DNA of 6,159 bases, taken from JAAUQA01 sp036351435 (GTDB taxonomy: Bacteria; Pseudomonadota; Gammaproteobacteria; Competibacterales; Competibacteraceae). This document shows, piece by piece, positions 4,868-6,159 of the stretch. The notes beneath the pieces were generated by a model. The model did not search any database and had not been told where the DNA came from. It saw only the letters and a program-made list of their open reading frames with translations. The position numbers and the translations under genes were made by a program. The DNA lies in contig JAZBPA010000251.1 in the NCBI GenBank assembly GCA_036351435.1, forward strand, positions 1-6,159. Direction: 5' to 3'. Every line of letters starts with the position of its first letter. The stretch's first letter is position 1.

Positions 4868-5142
4868 AACAAATCCTGCGAAACCTCGCAATAACCAAAC
4901 TCAAAAGATACCCCTTAAGCATCTAAAAACCTTTGTATGCACATGAGTTAATTAAAAGGTCTGACCAGAGATCAAGCAGATGACAATGGAGTAGTTATCG
5001 GGCAATGCTTGGTTTGGATTCCGCGCCTGCGTTTCTGAGCAACATGAAGGGAATTTAGTGCAGATCGGGGGTTTTGTAGCGTACAGGAGTAGGATTAACG
5101 TTGATACGCAACGCTGACTGCTACAAGAGGTGTATTAACGCT
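4868..5142. other. Intergenic region upstream of the DUF1800 gene
   Basis: No gene is visible in these 275 bases. The first part is AT-rich. There is a small hairpin right after the toxin gene (TGCGA at 4877-4881 and TCGCA at 4886-4890) with no T-run. A second inverted repeat, CGTTG and CAACG, lies at 5099-5113, about 30 bases before the DUF1800 start, within the expected leader. TTAATTAA at 4948-4955 and GGTCTGACC at 4958-4966 are also palindromic or near-palindromic. No promoter with both boxes in good register was found, although one must serve the next gene or it is read from upstream. Confidence 0.4.
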
Positions 5143-6159
5143 ATGTATCGTTGGTTGCCGCAATCTCTTCTAATCTTGCTCGCTTTTTCCACGTTGCGCG
5201 CCGGCGCAATGGATATTGAAGATATCCGGCATCTGCTGGACCGTACCGGTTTCGGTGCGCGCCCGGCGGATGTGGCGGCTTTCGTGTTACTGAACCGGGA
5301 ACAGTCAATCGACCGCCTACTCAATGCCGAACCGACCGATCAAGCGCTGCCCGACTGGGCCGATCAGCGGCCTTTCCTGGACAGAAAATCGCTAAAAACC
5401 CTACCCGAGGCTGAGCGCAAAGCCAGGTCGCGTGAATACGGGCGCCAACGACGACAATGGCAAATCGAACTGAAGGCGTGGTGGTACCAGCGGATGCTGG
5501 ACGGGCACGCACCGTTGATCGAGCGCATGACTCTGTTCTGGCACAACCACTTCACGTCCGAACTACGCAAAAAAGTTGGATCACCCCAGTTGATGATGCA
5601 CCAGCATCAACTACTGCGTCGCCATGCGCTGGGCAACTTCGCCGAGTTGCTGCGCAGTATCGTCATCGATCCGGCCATGCTGATTTATTTAGATGGTGCT
5701 CGCAACCGTAAGCAAAAGCCGAACGAAAACTTTGCTCGTGAATTATTAGAGTTATTCACCCTGGGGGAGGGCCACTATACCGAAGCGGACATCAAGGATG
5801 CCGCCCGGGCTTTGACCGGTTGGCAGCTGGATCGTAACAATGGAGTTGTTCGCTTCAAACCCCGCCAGCACGATGACGGCAAGAAGAACTTTCTCGGTCG
5901 CACCGGGCATTTCGGCACTGACGCCATCATTGCTATCCTGCTCGAAAAGCCTCGCACCGCGGAGTTCATTGTCGAACAACTGTGGCGCGAGTTTATCTCG
6001 CCCGAGCCTGACCCCAAGGAAGTTAAGCGGTTAGCGAAATCATTCCGCGAATCCGGTTACGAGATTCGACCGCTACTGCGTCAGATTTTACTGAGCGAGG
6101 CATTTTGGGCACTGGAAAACCGGGGCAGCTTGATCAAATCACCGATTGAGTTGGTTGTC
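5143..6159 (+). CDS. Exported DUF1800 family protein, C-terminus beyond window
   Basis: The frame is open for 339 codons from the ATG at 5143 to the window edge. Residues 1-22 look like a Sec-type signal peptide: MYRW, a hydrophobic core LLILLAF, and an AGA cleavage motif ending at A22. DUF1800 (PF08811) landmarks follow: HLLDRTGFGARPADVAAF (near 30-47), MTLFWHNHF (129-137), IDPAMLIYLDGARNRKQKPNENF with N194-F197, ARELLELFTLGEGHYTEAD (198-216), ALTGW, and HDDGKKNFLGRTGHFG (243-258). Its biochemical role is unknown. In many proteobacteria the gene is followed by a DUF1501 gene, which would lie off the right edge. The family is usually about 450-500 residues, so about two thirds is visible. AGAGG at 5126-5130 is the best ribosome binding site, with a rather long 12-base spacer. 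Confidence 0.88.
   Translation, partial: MYRWLPQSLLILLAFSTLRAGAMDIEDIRHLLDRTGFGARPADVAAFVLLNREQSIDRLLNAEPTDQALPDWADQRPFLDRKSLKTLPEAERKARSREYGRQRRQWQIELKAWWYQRMLDGHAPLIERMTLFWHNHFTSELRKKVGSPQLMMHQHQLLRRHALGNFAELLRSIVIDPAMLIYLDGARNRKQKPNENFARELLELFTLGEGHYTEADIKDAARALTGWQLDRNNGVVRFKPRQHDDGKKNFLGRTGHFGTDAIIAILLEKPRTAEFIVEQLWREFISPEPDPKEVKRLAKSFRESGYEIRPLLRQILLSEAFWALENRGSLIKSPIELVV

Noticed and set aside
4877..4890. Hairpin TGCGA/TCGCA after the second toxin gene as a terminator
   Set aside because: The stem is only 5 bases and no T-run follows on the plus strand, so it does not meet the rho-independent pattern.
1..6159. CRISPR array, tRNA, rRNA or integron attachment sites
   Set aside because: No regularly spaced direct repeats, cloverleaf-like sequence, rRNA-like sequence or attC-like core sites were found on reading through either strand.

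Overview
The window looks like chromosomal DNA of a gammaproteobacterium, perhaps a methanotroph-like (Methylococcales) or sulfur-oxidising lineage. This rests on gene content: a cell-surface polysaccharide type glycosyltransferase next to an NTP_transf_5-like gene, a RAYT transposase, Uma2, VapBC modules and DUF1800. Base composition is close to 50% GC by eye, with AT-rich intergenic stretches around 3960-4200 and 4870-5040. The taxonomic guess is inference only.

Layout. Bases 1-1516 are the edge of a probable polysaccharide locus. A leftward gene truncated by the window edge (uncharacterised nucleotidyltransferase-like) diverges from a complete rightward GT4 glycosyltransferase that starts with TTG. 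Bases 1569-2980 hold three close-packed rightward genes: a ribbon-helix-helix VapB antitoxin, its overlapping PIN-domain VapC toxin, and 12 bases later a complete REP-associated (Y1/HUH) transposase. Bases 2981-3203 have no convincing gene. A leftward Uma2-family PD-(D/E)XK protein (3204-3899) follows, with a near-consensus ribosome binding site and a tiny leader ORF upstream. Bases 4132-4159 carry a perfect 11-base inverted repeat just before a second, unrelated toxin-antitoxin pair: an AbrB/MazE-type VapB antitoxin (4199-4468) and a PIN toxin (4472-4867). The two share one reading frame and are separated only by the antitoxin's TGA stop and one ATT codon. After a 275-base gap, a secreted DUF1800 protein starts at 5143 and runs off the right edge.

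How it fits together. The segment from about 1520 to 4970 reads as an accessory module of selfish or persistence genes (two VapBC systems of different antitoxin class, a RAYT, and a Uma2 protein) lying between a polysaccharide locus and a DUF1800 gene. Each VapBC pair should be autoregulated by its antitoxin. The 28-base palindrome is the obvious operator candidate for the second pair. No clear novel multi-gene system is visible. The points most worth following up are the same-frame antitoxin/toxin junction, the palindrome, a 7-base-period repeat tract expanded inside the glycosyltransferase, and the unexplained 2981-3203 segment.
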